Below are positions 36,079 through 45,304 of a stretch of 64,000 bases of DNA, one piece after another (position 1 is the first letter of the stretch; each line of letters opens with the position of its first letter). Both the position numbers and the translations under genes were made by a program. This stretch comes from Cronobacter dublinensis subsp. dublinensis LMG 23823 (lineage in GTDB: Bacteria > Pseudomonadota > Gammaproteobacteria > Enterobacterales > Enterobacteriaceae), in the NCBI RefSeq assembly GCF_001277235.1, contig NZ_CP012266.1:186001-250000 (forward strand), written 5' to 3'. The notes below the pieces were generated by a model. That model was not told the DNA's origin. It made no database searches and saw only the letters and a list, made by a program, of their open reading frames with translations.

Positions 36079-36777
36079 ATGGCGAATACCCTTTTCTGGA
36101 AAGGCGCGTGTTTTGCGCTGGCGGCCTGGTTCGCCTGCCCGGCGGCCATCGCCAGTATTGTGATTACCGGCACCCGTGTTATTTACCCGAGCGATGCGCC
36201 GGAAGTGAGCGTGAAGCTCGACAATAAAGGGGGCTCGCCGGTGTTAATTCAAAGCTGGATTGATAACGGCAATGCCGACGCCGCGCCGGAAACCATCCAG
36301 GTGCCGTTTATTTTAACGCCGCCGATTAACCGCGTGGAATCAGGCAAAGGCCAGACGCTGCGTATTACCTTTACCGGAAAATTACTCCCGGCGGATCGCG
36401 AATCGGTGTACTGGCTGAACGTGCTGGAAATTCCCGCGAAAAAAGCCACTGCGGTAAGTGACAATTATTTACAGGTCGCATTTCGCTCGCGCATCAAACT
36501 CTTTCTGCGCCCGGTGGGTCTTGAAGGTAACGCCAACGAGGCGGTGACACACGTGACCTGGCGCGCGAACGGGCAAACGATCGAGGCGATAAACCCCACG
36601 CCCTATTTTATTTCTCTCGTCAGGCTGAAGCTCAACGGCAAAAGCGTTGACGGCGACATGATTGCGCCGAAATCCACCATGACGGTGAAACTGCCCGGCA
36701 ATTCGGGAAATAAACTTGCAGGCGTCTATGTCAATGATTATGGCGCGCTGAATGAATTCGAAGCGACGCTACAATAA
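36079..36777 (+). CDS. Periplasmic fimbrial chaperone
   Basis: PapD/FimC-like two-domain immunoglobulin-fold chaperone that holds pilins by donor-strand complementation. It has 232 residues with a signal peptide ending near ..PAAIAS. The conserved Arg (GTRVIYP) and Lys (SRIKLFLRP) of the subunit-binding cleft are both present, and the F1-G1 loop (NYLQVAFRSRIK) is short. AAGGGAG precedes its ATG. Confidence 0.94.
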   Translation: MANTLFWKGACFALAAWFACPAAIASIVITGTRVIYPSDAPEVSVKLDNKGGSPVLIQSWIDNGNADAAPETIQVPFILTPPINRVESGKGQTLRITFTGKLLPADRESVYWLNVLEIPAKKATAVSDNYLQVAFRSRIKLFLRPVGLEGNANEAVTHVTWRANGQTIEAINPTPYFISLVRLKLNGKSVDGDMIAPKSTMTVKLPGNSGNKLAGVYVNDYGALNEFEATLQ

Positions 36778-36822
36778 GCCGTCGCTCTGTTTATTCAATT
36801 ATCACCATAAAAGAGAAGCGTG

Positions 36823-39492
36823 ATGAAAAACAGGTTTCGCCAGGGACATGCGGCGACGCGTACCCGCGGCATTATCGCTGTGGTTTCTTGTTTGCTGGCG
36901 GCGCCGGGAAAGGCGGAAAACCTGCCGGGAAAACCTGAAGAAAAACCGGTCGATATTGCCGAACATGTCGAGTTCGATAATATTTTCCTGAATCTGGAAA
37001 ATAAAAACGCGGTGGACTTAAGCCGTTTCGCTAATGGCGCGACGGCGCTGCCGGGGCGCTATCGCGCACTGATTTATATTAACGGCCAGGCGGCGATGAC
37101 CAGCGACATTGAAGTCGTGGCGCAGCCGGATAAAACCAGCCGCGTCTGCCTGACGCCTGAACTTATCAAGACCATCCCGTTTAATTACGAAAAATTGCCG
37201 AAGGATTTTCTGACGCCTTTTCAGCAGGGCGAGCATTGCCTTGACCTGGAAAAGAAAATCCCGCATGCGGAAATCGCGTTCGACACTAGCGACCAGCGGC
37301 TCGATATTTCGGTACCGCAAATTTATTTGCTGCGCAACGCGCGCGGCAGCGTCAATCCGGAGCTGTGGGATAGTGGCATTCCGGCGCTGATGCTCGGTTA
37401 TAACATGAGCGGTTATTCAAGCCGCGCCAATGGCGAAACGCTCAACTCCTTTTATTCAAGCCTGGAGGGCGGGCTCAATGTCGGCGCCTGGTATCTTCGC
37501 CATAACGGCTACTACAGCTATATGGAAGAGGGCGAGCGGCAATACAACAGCATCAGCACCTATCTGCAGCGCGACATTCCGGCCATAAAAGGCCGCGCGC
37601 TGGTCGGAGAGACCAATACCCAGGGCCAGGTGTTCGATACGCTGCCTTTCAAAGGCGTTCAGATCGCAAGCGACGAGCGCATGTTGCCAGAGTCGCAGCG
37701 CGGCTACGCGCCGGATATTCGCGGCATCGCCCGCACCAACGCCCGCGTCACGGTGCGCCAGAGCGGCCAGACCATCTATGAAACCACCGTCGCGCCGGGC
37801 GAATTCGCGATTAACGATCTCTACCCGACTGGCTACGGCGGCAACCTTGACGTTACGGTGTATGAGGCGGACGGCAGCGAGCAACATTTTCAGGTGCCGT
37901 ATGCATCGGTCGCGCAACAGTTGCGTCCCGGCGCGCTGCGCTATTCCGTCGTGGCGGGGGAGTATCATCAGGACTCGCTGCGCAGCAAACCGGCGCTCTA
38001 TCAGGCGACTTACCAGTACGGTATTTCCAACCGCCTGACAAGCTATGGCGGCGTACAGGTAAGCCAGGGCTATTACGCGCTGCTGTTTGGTATGGCGTTC
38101 GGCACGCCGCTGGGTTCGCTGGCGCTGGACGTGACCCAGGCGCGCACGCATCTGGAAAACGGCACTTACGTGCGCGGCCAGAAACAGGCCGACAGCCTGA
38201 GCGGGCAGAGTTACAAACTGAGCTTCAGCAAAGATATCAGCGAAACGCGCAGCAATATTTCGCTGGCGGCGTATCGCTTCGCGACCAGCCAGTACATGGA
38301 TTTCCAGACCGCCATGCTGGCGCGCGACGCGGTAGAGCGCGGCGACTCGCCGGATAACATTCTGCGCATGAAAAACCAGTTTGTGGCGACCGCAAGCCAG
38401 GGGCTGATGGACGGCTGGGGCCAGTTTTATCTCAGCGGTTCGTTGCAGGATTACTGGAATAAATCAGGCACCGATAAGCAGTTTCAGGTTGGTTACAACA
38501 ACAGCTATAAGAGCCTGACTTACGGCCTGACGGTCAGCCGTACCTACAGCAAAGAGAATGAAGGGCAGACCAACTATCTGCTGACGATGAGTTTCCCGCT
38601 GGGTCGGGAGTGGGATCAGCATACGCCGCACGCGCATGTCGATTTAACGCATGACAGCACCGGACATGACGGGCAGCAGGTCGGCGTTTCCGGCTCGCTT
38701 GGCGAGTATAACCAGATGAGCTACAGCGTGACCGCGATGAACGCCGATCAGGGCCAGGGTTCCAGCGGCTCGTTCAACGCCGATTACCGCAGCCAGGTGG
38801 CGTCAGTGAGCGGCGGCTACAGCGTGGGCGAACACTATAACAGCGTCTCGCTTGGCGCGACCGGCACGATTCTGGCGCACGAAGGCGGAATTACCTTTAC
38901 GCCTTACACCTCGGACACCTTCGCGCTGGTTGAGGCCAAAGGCGCGCGCGGCGCGGCGGTGTCATCGTATCCCGGCGTGTTTGTCGATGGCCGTGGCTAT
39001 GCCGCTGTGCCGTATCTGGACCCGTACCAGTTCAACGACATCACGATCGATCCGAAAACCGCGCCGGTGAATGTCGAGCTGGATAGCACGTCGCAGAAAG
39101 TCGCGCCTTATCTGGGTGCGGTCGTGAAGCTTATCTACAAGGCCAGTACCGGCACGCCAGTGTTGATCGCCTCACAGTACCAGGGCGACCCGGTGCCGTT
39201 CGGCGCGATGGTGTTTGACGGGCAGGGCAATCAGGTCGGGTCTGCGGGCCAGGGTGGGCTGGTTTACGCGCGCGTCAGCGACAACCAGGGGCAACTGACC
39301 GTGAAATGGGGCGAGAGCGTAGGGATGCAGTGTCTTATCAGTTACCTGCTGATGCCGCAGGCGGAAGGCCAGCGTCAGTCTATTCAGCGTTTCGATACGC
39401 CGTGTCTGCCGCCCGCGGGCGTGGCGTCATCGTCGCCATCGCTACAGCTTTCCACCGACCGGCGTCGTCAGGCGGCGTTAACGGCGGGCTAA
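36823..39492 (+). CDS. Outer-membrane fimbrial usher
   Basis: PapC/FimD-family 24-strand pore that assembles and secretes the fimbria. It has 889 residues from ATG 36823 (a GTG at 36820 is in frame). Signal peptide ends near residue 34 (..APGKAEN). N-terminal chaperone-binding domain lies about 45-160, the beta-barrel with plug about 170-690, and C-terminal domains follow, with the family motif region around FVDGRGYAAVPYLDPY at about 718-733. A conserved C-terminal Cys pair (MQCLISYLL .. DTPCLPP) is visible. Confidence 0.95.
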   Translation: MKNRFRQGHAATRTRGIIAVVSCLLAAPGKAENLPGKPEEKPVDIAEHVEFDNIFLNLENKNAVDLSRFANGATALPGRYRALIYINGQAAMTSDIEVVAQPDKTSRVCLTPELIKTIPFNYEKLPKDFLTPFQQGEHCLDLEKKIPHAEIAFDTSDQRLDISVPQIYLLRNARGSVNPELWDSGIPALMLGYNMSGYSSRANGETLNSFYSSLEGGLNVGAWYLRHNGYYSYMEEGERQYNSISTYLQRDIPAIKGRALVGETNTQGQVFDTLPFKGVQIASDERMLPESQRGYAPDIRGIARTNARVTVRQSGQTIYETTVAPGEFAINDLYPTGYGGNLDVTVYEADGSEQHFQVPYASVAQQLRPGALRYSVVAGEYHQDSLRSKPALYQATYQYGISNRLTSYGGVQVSQGYYALLFGMAFGTPLGSLALDVTQARTHLENGTYVRGQKQADSLSGQSYKLSFSKDISETRSNISLAAYRFATSQYMDFQTAMLARDAVERGDSPDNILRMKNQFVATASQGLMDGWGQFYLSGSLQDYWNKSGTDKQFQVGYNNSYKSLTYGLTVSRTYSKENEGQTNYLLTMSFPLGREWDQHTPHAHVDLTHDSTGHDGQQVGVSGSLGEYNQMSYSVTAMNADQGQGSSGSFNADYRSQVASVSGGYSVGEHYNSVSLGATGTILAHEGGITFTPYTSDTFALVEAKGARGAAVSSYPGVFVDGRGYAAVPYLDPYQFNDITIDPKTAPVNVELDSTSQKVAPYLGAVVKLIYKASTGTPVLIASQYQGDPVPFGAMVFDGQGNQVGSAGQGGLVYARVSDNQGQLTVKWGESVGMQCLISYLLMPQAEGQRQSIQRFDTPCLPPAGVASSSPSLQLSTDRRRQAALTAG

Positions 39493-39560
39493 ACCTGGCC
39501 TGAGGGCTGGTCAAACACACGCTTCCTGTGACGGGAACGAGGCACTGTAAAGAGGGAATC

Positions 39561-40691
39561 ATGGCTGTAAGGAAAAGCGTTTTATCTCTGCGGGCCGTAA
39601 CGCTATTGCTGCTGTCGTTCGGCGGCAGCGCGCTGGCCTCGACGGAGTGTTCTTATCACCCCGGCTCGCACGCGATGAATGTGACGCTACCGATTAACGG
39701 GCTTGTCTCGGTCGGTTCTGACGCGAGTAACGGACGCACGCTCTACCGGCTTCACTATATGCCCAGTACACCGGTCAAGATTGACTGTCTTTCGACCGAC
39801 AGCGTGCCTTATGACGTCTCCTATGACTATCGCTGGATCAACACGCCGCATGGGCTGTCGCCCTGGAACGGACCGCCGTTCCCGAACAAAGTCTGGGATA
39901 CAAACCTGCCGGGCGTTGGGGTCGCGGTCTGGGCGCAGGGCAAGAGCGACGATGCCATACCGGGCACGTATTACATCGATACGATCCACCCGCAGCCGAA
40001 CCAGAATGTGAACCACACGATGAATGCGGAGTTCTGGCTCTACCTGATTAAGACCGGCTCTGTTCAGCCGGGCAGTGTGAACGGGCAGGACTTACCGACG
40101 CTTGCCATTGACTTTTTGGCCTCAGGCGCCGCAGGCAGCCCGCTCAATACGCTCAAGATTAACTTCACCGGCTCGGTGAATATCGCGGCGCTCTCCTGTA
40201 CGACGCCTGATGTGAACGTGAAGCTCGGTACCTGGAGCGCGGAGAATGATTTCAGCGGCGTGGGTAGCGGAACGGAGTGGCGGGATGCGTCGATTACGCT
40301 GACCAACTGTCCGCGCGCCTGGGGGATCCGTACCAATATTGACGCCAACGACAGCGGCATCACCTCAATGGGCAACCCTACGCCAAACCCGGTGTGGATC
40401 AGCATGAAGCCCTCCACAACGACGATTGATGCGAATAACGGCATCTTCTCTGTGACGCCGGGCAGCGACAGCGCCAGCGGTATCGGGATTCAGATAGCCA
40501 AAGGCAGCGTATCGGATGCGACGCATAAGCCGATGGCGCTGAACACATATAATGATAACTACTGGAATCTGAGCACGGACGATGTCTCCACGCACCGCAT
40601 TCCATTCGTGGCGCGCTATGTCCAGACGGAGGACCGTATGCGACCCGGCAAAGCGAATGGCGCGATTACGTTTACCGTGCTCTATTACTGA
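39561..40691 (+). CDS. Fimbrial tip adhesin, two-domain
   Basis: Predicted tip adhesin of 376 residues. A signal peptide MAVRKSVLSLRAVTLLLLSF.. ends at about residue 27. An N-terminal receptor-binding region (about 28-200) is followed by a pilin domain (about 205-376) whose end ITFTVLYY fits the chaperone/usher donor-strand motif. AGAGGG precedes ATG 39561; an in-frame start at 39528 is less likely. I see no close named adhesin; receptor unknown. Last gene of the operon. Confidence 0.85.
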   Translation: MAVRKSVLSLRAVTLLLLSFGGSALASTECSYHPGSHAMNVTLPINGLVSVGSDASNGRTLYRLHYMPSTPVKIDCLSTDSVPYDVSYDYRWINTPHGLSPWNGPPFPNKVWDTNLPGVGVAVWAQGKSDDAIPGTYYIDTIHPQPNQNVNHTMNAEFWLYLIKTGSVQPGSVNGQDLPTLAIDFLASGAAGSPLNTLKINFTGSVNIAALSCTTPDVNVKLGTWSAENDFSGVGSGTEWRDASITLTNCPRAWGIRTNIDANDSGITSMGNPTPNPVWISMKPSTTTIDANNGIFSVTPGSDSASGIGIQIAKGSVSDATHKPMALNTYNDNYWNLSTDDVSTHRIPFVARYVQTEDRMRPGKANGAITFTVLYY

Positions 40692-40715
40692 CGCCCGTGT
40701 AGCACCGTTATAAAA

Positions 40716-40738
40716 AAGCCCCGGCATGCCGGGGCTTG
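40716..40738. terminator. Terminator between adhesin gene and ppc
   Basis: AAGCCCCGGC, two bases, GCCGGGGCTT. On the minus strand it is followed by TTTTA, giving the ppc terminator; it probably also ends the fimbrial transcript. Confidence 0.9.
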
Positions 40739-40759
40739 TTGTCTCTGTGAGGCGTGTGA

Positions 40760-43411
40760 TTAGCCGGTGTTACGCATACCCGCCGCGACGCCTGCGATGG
40801 TGACCATCAGCGCTTGTTCCACGCACGCATCTGCCGGTTTGCCTTCTTCTTCGGCCTGACGCGAGCGGTGCAGCAGCTCTGCCTGTAGCACGTTCAGCGG
40901 GTCGGTATAGATGTTGCGCAGCTGGATGGACTCGGCAATCCACGGCAGATCCGCCATCAGATGCGAGTCGTTGGCGATATCCAGTACAACTTTGATATCG
41001 GCTTCCAGCAACTGGCGCAGCTCCTGACCGAGCGGCCAGAGATCCTGTTTCACCAGGCGCTGATCGTAATAGTCCGCCAGCCACAGATCCGCTTTGGCGA
41101 AAACCATCTCCAGCATGCCGAGGCGCGTGGAGAAGAACGGCCAGTCGCGGCACATGGTTTCCAGCTCGTCCTGTTTGCCGTCCTCAACCACTTTTTGCAG
41201 CGCGGCGCCGGCGCCAAGCCAGGCGGGCAGCATCAGGCGGTTCTGGGTCCAGGCGAAAATCCACGGAATGGCGCGCAGCGATTCCACGCCACCGGTCGGG
41301 CGACGCTTCGCCGGACGCGAGCCGAGCGGCAGTTTGCCAAGCTCCTGCTCCGGCGTGGCCGAACGGAAATACGGCACGAAGTCTTTGTTTTCGCGCACGT
41401 AGCCGCGATACATGGTGCAGGAGATGTCGGAGAGCTCATCCATGATATGTCGCCAGGCGGCTTTCGGCTCCGGCGGCGGCAGCAGGTTCGCTTCGAGAAT
41501 GGCGCTGGTGTAGAGCGACAGGCTGCTGATGGTCACTTCCGGCAGGCCGTATTTAAAGCGGATCATCTCGCCCTGTTCGGTGACGCGCAGACCGCCTTTC
41601 AGGCTGCCCGGCGGCTGGGAGAGCAGCGCCGCGTGGGCTGGCGCGCCGCCGCGGCCAATAGAACCGCCGCGTCCGTGGAACAGTGTCAGCGCGATACCTG
41701 CTTTCTCGCAAGTTTTGATCAGTGCGTCCTGCGCCTGGTATTGCGCCCAGGAGGCGGCCATCACGCCCGCGTCTTTCGCGGAGTCGGAATAGCCAATCAT
41801 CACCATCTGTTTGCCCTGAATGAAACCGCGATACCAGTCGATGTTCAGCAACTGGGTCATGACGTCGTTGGCGTTATTCAGGTCGTCGAGCGTTTCAAAC
41901 AGCGGCGCGACCGGCAGCGCGAAGCCGATACCCGCTTCTTTGAGCAGCAGGTGGACGGCCAGCACGTCGGACGGCGTTTTCGCCATGGAGATGACATACG
42001 CGGCGATCGAGCCTTTCGGTGCTTCGGCGATGACTTTGCAGGTGTCGAGGACTTCGCGCGTGTTGTCGCTCGGCTCCCACTGGCGCGGCAGCAGCGGACG
42101 TTTGGAATTCAGCTCGCGAATAAGGAACGCCTGTTTATCGGCTTCCGACCAGCTTTCGTAGTCGCCGATGCCGAGATAGCGGGTCAGCTCGCCGAGCGCT
42201 TCGGTGTGGCGGGTGCTCTCCTGACGGATATCGATACGCACCAGCGGCACGCCGAACGCTTTGACGCGGCGCAGGGTGTCGAGCAGTTCGCCGTTGGCGA
42301 TGATCCCAAGCCCGCAGGAGACCAGCGATTCATAACACGCGTAAAGCGGCTCCCAGAGCTGTTCGTTCTGGGTCAGCAGGCCTTGCGGTTTCGGCAGCTT
42401 CTGGCCCTTCAGTCGGGCTTCCAGCCAGCCCTGGGTGGCGAGCAGCTGCGCGCGCAGCCCTTTGAGCAGGTAGCGGTACGGCTCCTGCGCGCCTTCGGTG
42501 CCGACATATTCGCGCAGCGCGTCGCTGCACTCCACCATCGACAACTCAGAAATCAGTACCTGGATATCTTTCAGGAACAGATCGGTGGCTTTCCAGCGGC
42601 TCAACAGCAGAACGTGACGGGTAATATCGGCGGTGACGTTCGGGTTGCCGTCGCGGTCGCCGCCCATCCAGGAGGTGAAACGCACCGGCACGAAATCCAC
42701 CGGCAGTTTGTAATCGAGATGCGCTTCGAGCTGTTCGTTCAGTTCGCGCAAATAGTTTGGTACGCCTTCCCAGAGGCTGTTTTCCACCACGGCGAAGCCC
42801 CATTTGGCTTCATCCACCGGGCTTGGGCGGTTTTTACGAATTTCGTCGGTGTGCCAGGACTGCGCAATCAGCTGGCGCAGACGGCGCATGATCTGGTTGC
42901 GCTCGTAATCGGCGATGTCTTTGTGGTCGAGCTGTTTCAAGCAGTTATTCACTTCGACCATTTTGTGGATCAGGGTGCGACGGGTGATTTCGGTCGGGTG
43001 CGCGGTCAGCACCAGCTCCAGCGACAGCGCTTCCACGGCCTGACGGATGGCGGCTTCGTTGATATCGGGCTGGTCTTTGAGCTTACGCAGGGTGCGGGCG
43101 ATAATTTCCGGGTTGCTGGCGGCTTCGCCTTTTGGCGAGATGCTGTGGTACTGCTCGGCCGTGTTGGCCAGATTCAGGAACTGACTGAACGCGCGGGCCA
43201 CCGGCAGCAGTTCGTCATTGGAGAGATTTTGCAGTGTCGTTAACAGCGCCTGCCGGTCTGCTTCATTGCCAGCACGGGAAGACTTCGACAATTTGCGGAT
43301 TGTTTCTACGCGGTCAAGGATGTTTTCTCCCAGCGCATCCTTGATGGTATCCCCGAGCAACTTGCCGAGCATACTGACATTGCTTCGCAAAGCGGAATAT
43401 TGTTCGTTCAT
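40760..43411 (-). CDS. ppc: Phosphoenolpyruvate carboxylase
   Basis: Anaplerotic enzyme making oxaloacetate from PEP and bicarbonate. It has 883 residues from MNEQYSALRSN, exactly the E. coli length; an eight-residue upstream extension (to 43435) was rejected. Catalytic motifs LTAHPTE (about 135-141) and FHGRGGSIGRGG (about 577-588) and the C-terminal AGMRNTG are present. It is monocistronic, flanked by the fimbrial operon and argE. Confidence 0.98.
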   Translation of the reverse strand: MNEQYSALRSNVSMLGKLLGDTIKDALGENILDRVETIRKLSKSSRAGNEADRQALLTTLQNLSNDELLPVARAFSQFLNLANTAEQYHSISPKGEAASNPEIIARTLRKLKDQPDINEAAIRQAVEALSLELVLTAHPTEITRRTLIHKMVEVNNCLKQLDHKDIADYERNQIMRRLRQLIAQSWHTDEIRKNRPSPVDEAKWGFAVVENSLWEGVPNYLRELNEQLEAHLDYKLPVDFVPVRFTSWMGGDRDGNPNVTADITRHVLLLSRWKATDLFLKDIQVLISELSMVECSDALREYVGTEGAQEPYRYLLKGLRAQLLATQGWLEARLKGQKLPKPQGLLTQNEQLWEPLYACYESLVSCGLGIIANGELLDTLRRVKAFGVPLVRIDIRQESTRHTEALGELTRYLGIGDYESWSEADKQAFLIRELNSKRPLLPRQWEPSDNTREVLDTCKVIAEAPKGSIAAYVISMAKTPSDVLAVHLLLKEAGIGFALPVAPLFETLDDLNNANDVMTQLLNIDWYRGFIQGKQMVMIGYSDSAKDAGVMAASWAQYQAQDALIKTCEKAGIALTLFHGRGGSIGRGGAPAHAALLSQPPGSLKGGLRVTEQGEMIRFKYGLPEVTISSLSLYTSAILEANLLPPPEPKAAWRHIMDELSDISCTMYRGYVRENKDFVPYFRSATPEQELGKLPLGSRPAKRRPTGGVESLRAIPWIFAWTQNRLMLPAWLGAGAALQKVVEDGKQDELETMCRDWPFFSTRLGMLEMVFAKADLWLADYYDQRLVKQDLWPLGQELRQLLEADIKVVLDIANDSHLMADLPWIAESIQLRNIYTDPLNVLQAELLHRSRQAEEEGKPADACVEQALMVTIAGVAAGMRNTG

Positions 43412-43888
43412 ATAACCCCAGACACCCCATCTCAATTATGTTTAATACCCGCAGTCTTTCACGCCGCAGGGGCGTTGGCCGCGCCTTGCGACCCCGGCCA
43501 CTTACCAATGTAAGCGCCCGTGGCTCACGAGGCTTGCCGCCTTCCTGCAACACGAAATCCCTGGGTATAGGTTCTGCAAAAATCAGGACACCGAAAAGCG
43601 ATAGCTTTTACTTACGTCCGAAAGTTCAGGCTTGAATGACTTCTTACTTTATAAAGCCATGTGAAATCCCGTTCGTCAATTGCTGCGAAATCGCTTCAGC
43701 AGGGGAATAAAGCGCGGCAATTTATGAAAGTTAATTCACGTTATTGCGGATAAGTAACGCTTATGAAAATAGCGTGCAGGCGCGCGGGGTCATAGACAGT
43801 CGCACGCGCTGTGAGAGGGCATAAAAGCAGTCGAATGGGCTGTCTGGCGCGGGTTAGTCAGCGGTTCATCGGCGAGTGCGGCTGGCAT
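43412..43888. other. ppc upstream region
   Basis: About 480 bases between ppc and the REP pair. It should contain the ppc promoter. I see no coding region and no clear regulatory site. Confidence 0.4.
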
Positions 43889-43965
43889 GGCGGGTGCGCA
43901 TTGCTTACCCACCCTACGTGATCGGATACAGATTTTCGTAGGGGAATAAGCGCCGCGCATCCACC
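43889..43965. repeat. REP pair, ppc-argE gap
   Basis: A minus-strand GTAG unit at 43889-43917 and a degenerate plus-strand unit at 43938-43965 (GTAGGGGAATAAGCG..). It ends 8 bases before the argE stop, so it may form the argE mRNA 3' end. Confidence 0.8.
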
Positions 43966-43972
43966 GTTACGT

Positions 43973-45124
43973 TTAATGCCAGCAAAAATGATGCACAACC
44001 TGCGAAATCAGTTCGCGGGTCGGCTTGATAAAGCGCGTTTCGAGATATTCGTCCGGCTGGTGGGCCTGGTTTATCGAGCCTGGTCCTAACACCAGCGTCG
44101 GGCAGAGCGTCTGAATAAACGGCGCTTCGGTGCAGTAGTTCACCACATCGGTTTGCGCGCCGAGCAGATTTTCCACCACCTGTACCAGTTTATGATCCGG
44201 CGGGCATTCGTAACCGGGGATCGGCGGGTGCAGATCGAACACCGTCAAACGCCCCGGCCAGCGCAGGCTCACCGGCTCCAGCGCCTCGTTCAGCAGGCCG
44301 CTTAAGTCATCAAGCGTCATCCCCGGCAGCGGGCGAATATCCATATGCAGTTCGCAGCAGGCGCAGATGCGGTTGGAGGCGTCGCCGCCGTGAATATGGC
44401 CGAGATTAAGCGTCGGATAGGGCACCGTAAACGCGTCGTAGTGGTAGCGCTCTTTGAGCGAATCGCGCAGTTGCATAATGCGCCCGATGGCGTCATGCAT
44501 CAGCTCAATGGCGTTGACGCCGCGCTCCGGGTCGCTGGAGTGGCCGGATTGCCCCTGCACGCGGATGGCGCTGGAGATATGGCCTTTGTGGGCGCGAATC
44601 GGCTGTAAGGATGTTGGCTCGCCGATGATGGCGCAGTCCGGGCGCAGGGCGGTGGTCTCGGCGAAATAGCGCGCGCCCGCCATGCTGGTCTCTTCATCGG
44701 CGGTCGCGAGGATATAGAGCGGCTTTTTCAGCTGCGTCACATCCACGTCACGCAGCGCGTCGAGAATAAAAGCGAAAAAGCCTTTCATATCGGCGGTGCC
44801 GAGTCCGTACAGCTTGTTGTCATGCTCGGTCAGCGTGAAAGGGTCGCGCGTCCAGCGCCCGTCGTCGAAAGGCACGGTATCGGTATGCCCGGCCAGCAGC
44901 AGGCCGCCCGCGCCGCTGCCGGCACTCGCCAGCATATTGAATTTATTACGGGTGCCCGGCACCGGTTGTACTTCAACGTTGAACCCGAGAGTGCCAAACC
45001 ACCCTGCCAGCAGATTGATTAAAGTCGCATTACTCTGATCGAGCGCGCTGTCGGTGGCGCTGATGGAAGGCGTGGCGATAAGCGTGCGGTAAATCTCGAT
45101 AAAAGGCGGTAATTTCATTTTCAC
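43973..45124 (-). CDS. argE: Acetylornithine deacetylase
   Basis: Di-zinc M20-family deacetylase that releases ornithine from N2-acetylornithine. It has 383 residues, like E. coli. Metal-binding His80 lies in AGHTDTVPF, and the next ligands are in GTADMKG and DEETSMAG. It is divergent from argC, with which it shares an ArgR-controlled operator. Confidence 0.98.
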   Translation of the reverse strand: MKMKLPPFIEIYRTLIATPSISATDSALDQSNATLINLLAGWFGTLGFNVEVQPVPGTRNKFNMLASAGSGAGGLLLAGHTDTVPFDDGRWTRDPFTLTEHDNKLYGLGTADMKGFFAFILDALRDVDVTQLKKPLYILATADEETSMAGARYFAETTALRPDCAIIGEPTSLQPIRAHKGHISSAIRVQGQSGHSSDPERGVNAIELMHDAIGRIMQLRDSLKERYHYDAFTVPYPTLNLGHIHGGDASNRICACCELHMDIRPLPGMTLDDLSGLLNEALEPVSLRWPGRLTVFDLHPPIPGYECPPDHKLVQVVENLLGAQTDVVNYCTEAPFIQTLCPTLVLGPGSINQAHQPDEYLETRFIKPTRELISQVVHHFCWH

Positions 45125-45150
45125 TGTTGACAGACCTCAGGTCGTGATAG

Positions 45151-45189
45151 TATCAATATTCATGCAGTATTTGTGAATAAAAATACATT
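45151..45189. promoter_or_regulatory. ArgR operator: two ARG boxes, argE/argC
   Basis: Box 1 at 45151-45168 (TCAAT..ATGCA core) and box 2 at 45172-45189 (TGAAT AAAA ATACA) match WNTGAATWWWWATTCANW and are separated by the standard 3 bases. The stretch is close to the bipolar argECBH operator of E. coli, so arginine-bound ArgR should repress both directions. Confidence 0.88.
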
Positions 45190-45304
45190 AACGTTGAGCG
45201 TAAGGGAACCGCCGGGTTCCGGTGAAGACGATACGCTCGCGGACGCGGCAACGGCCTTCAGGCCCGCGCCTGAAATACATGACGGTAAAAGGTATCCAGC
45301 CCCG

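Noticed and set aside
40961..43243. 760-codon open frame opposite ppc
   Set aside because: Shadow of ppc, whose product matches E. coli over its entire length.
45173..45304. 44-codon extension of argC
   Set aside because: Overlaps the ArgR operator; the conserved start MLNTLIVGASG is at 45305.
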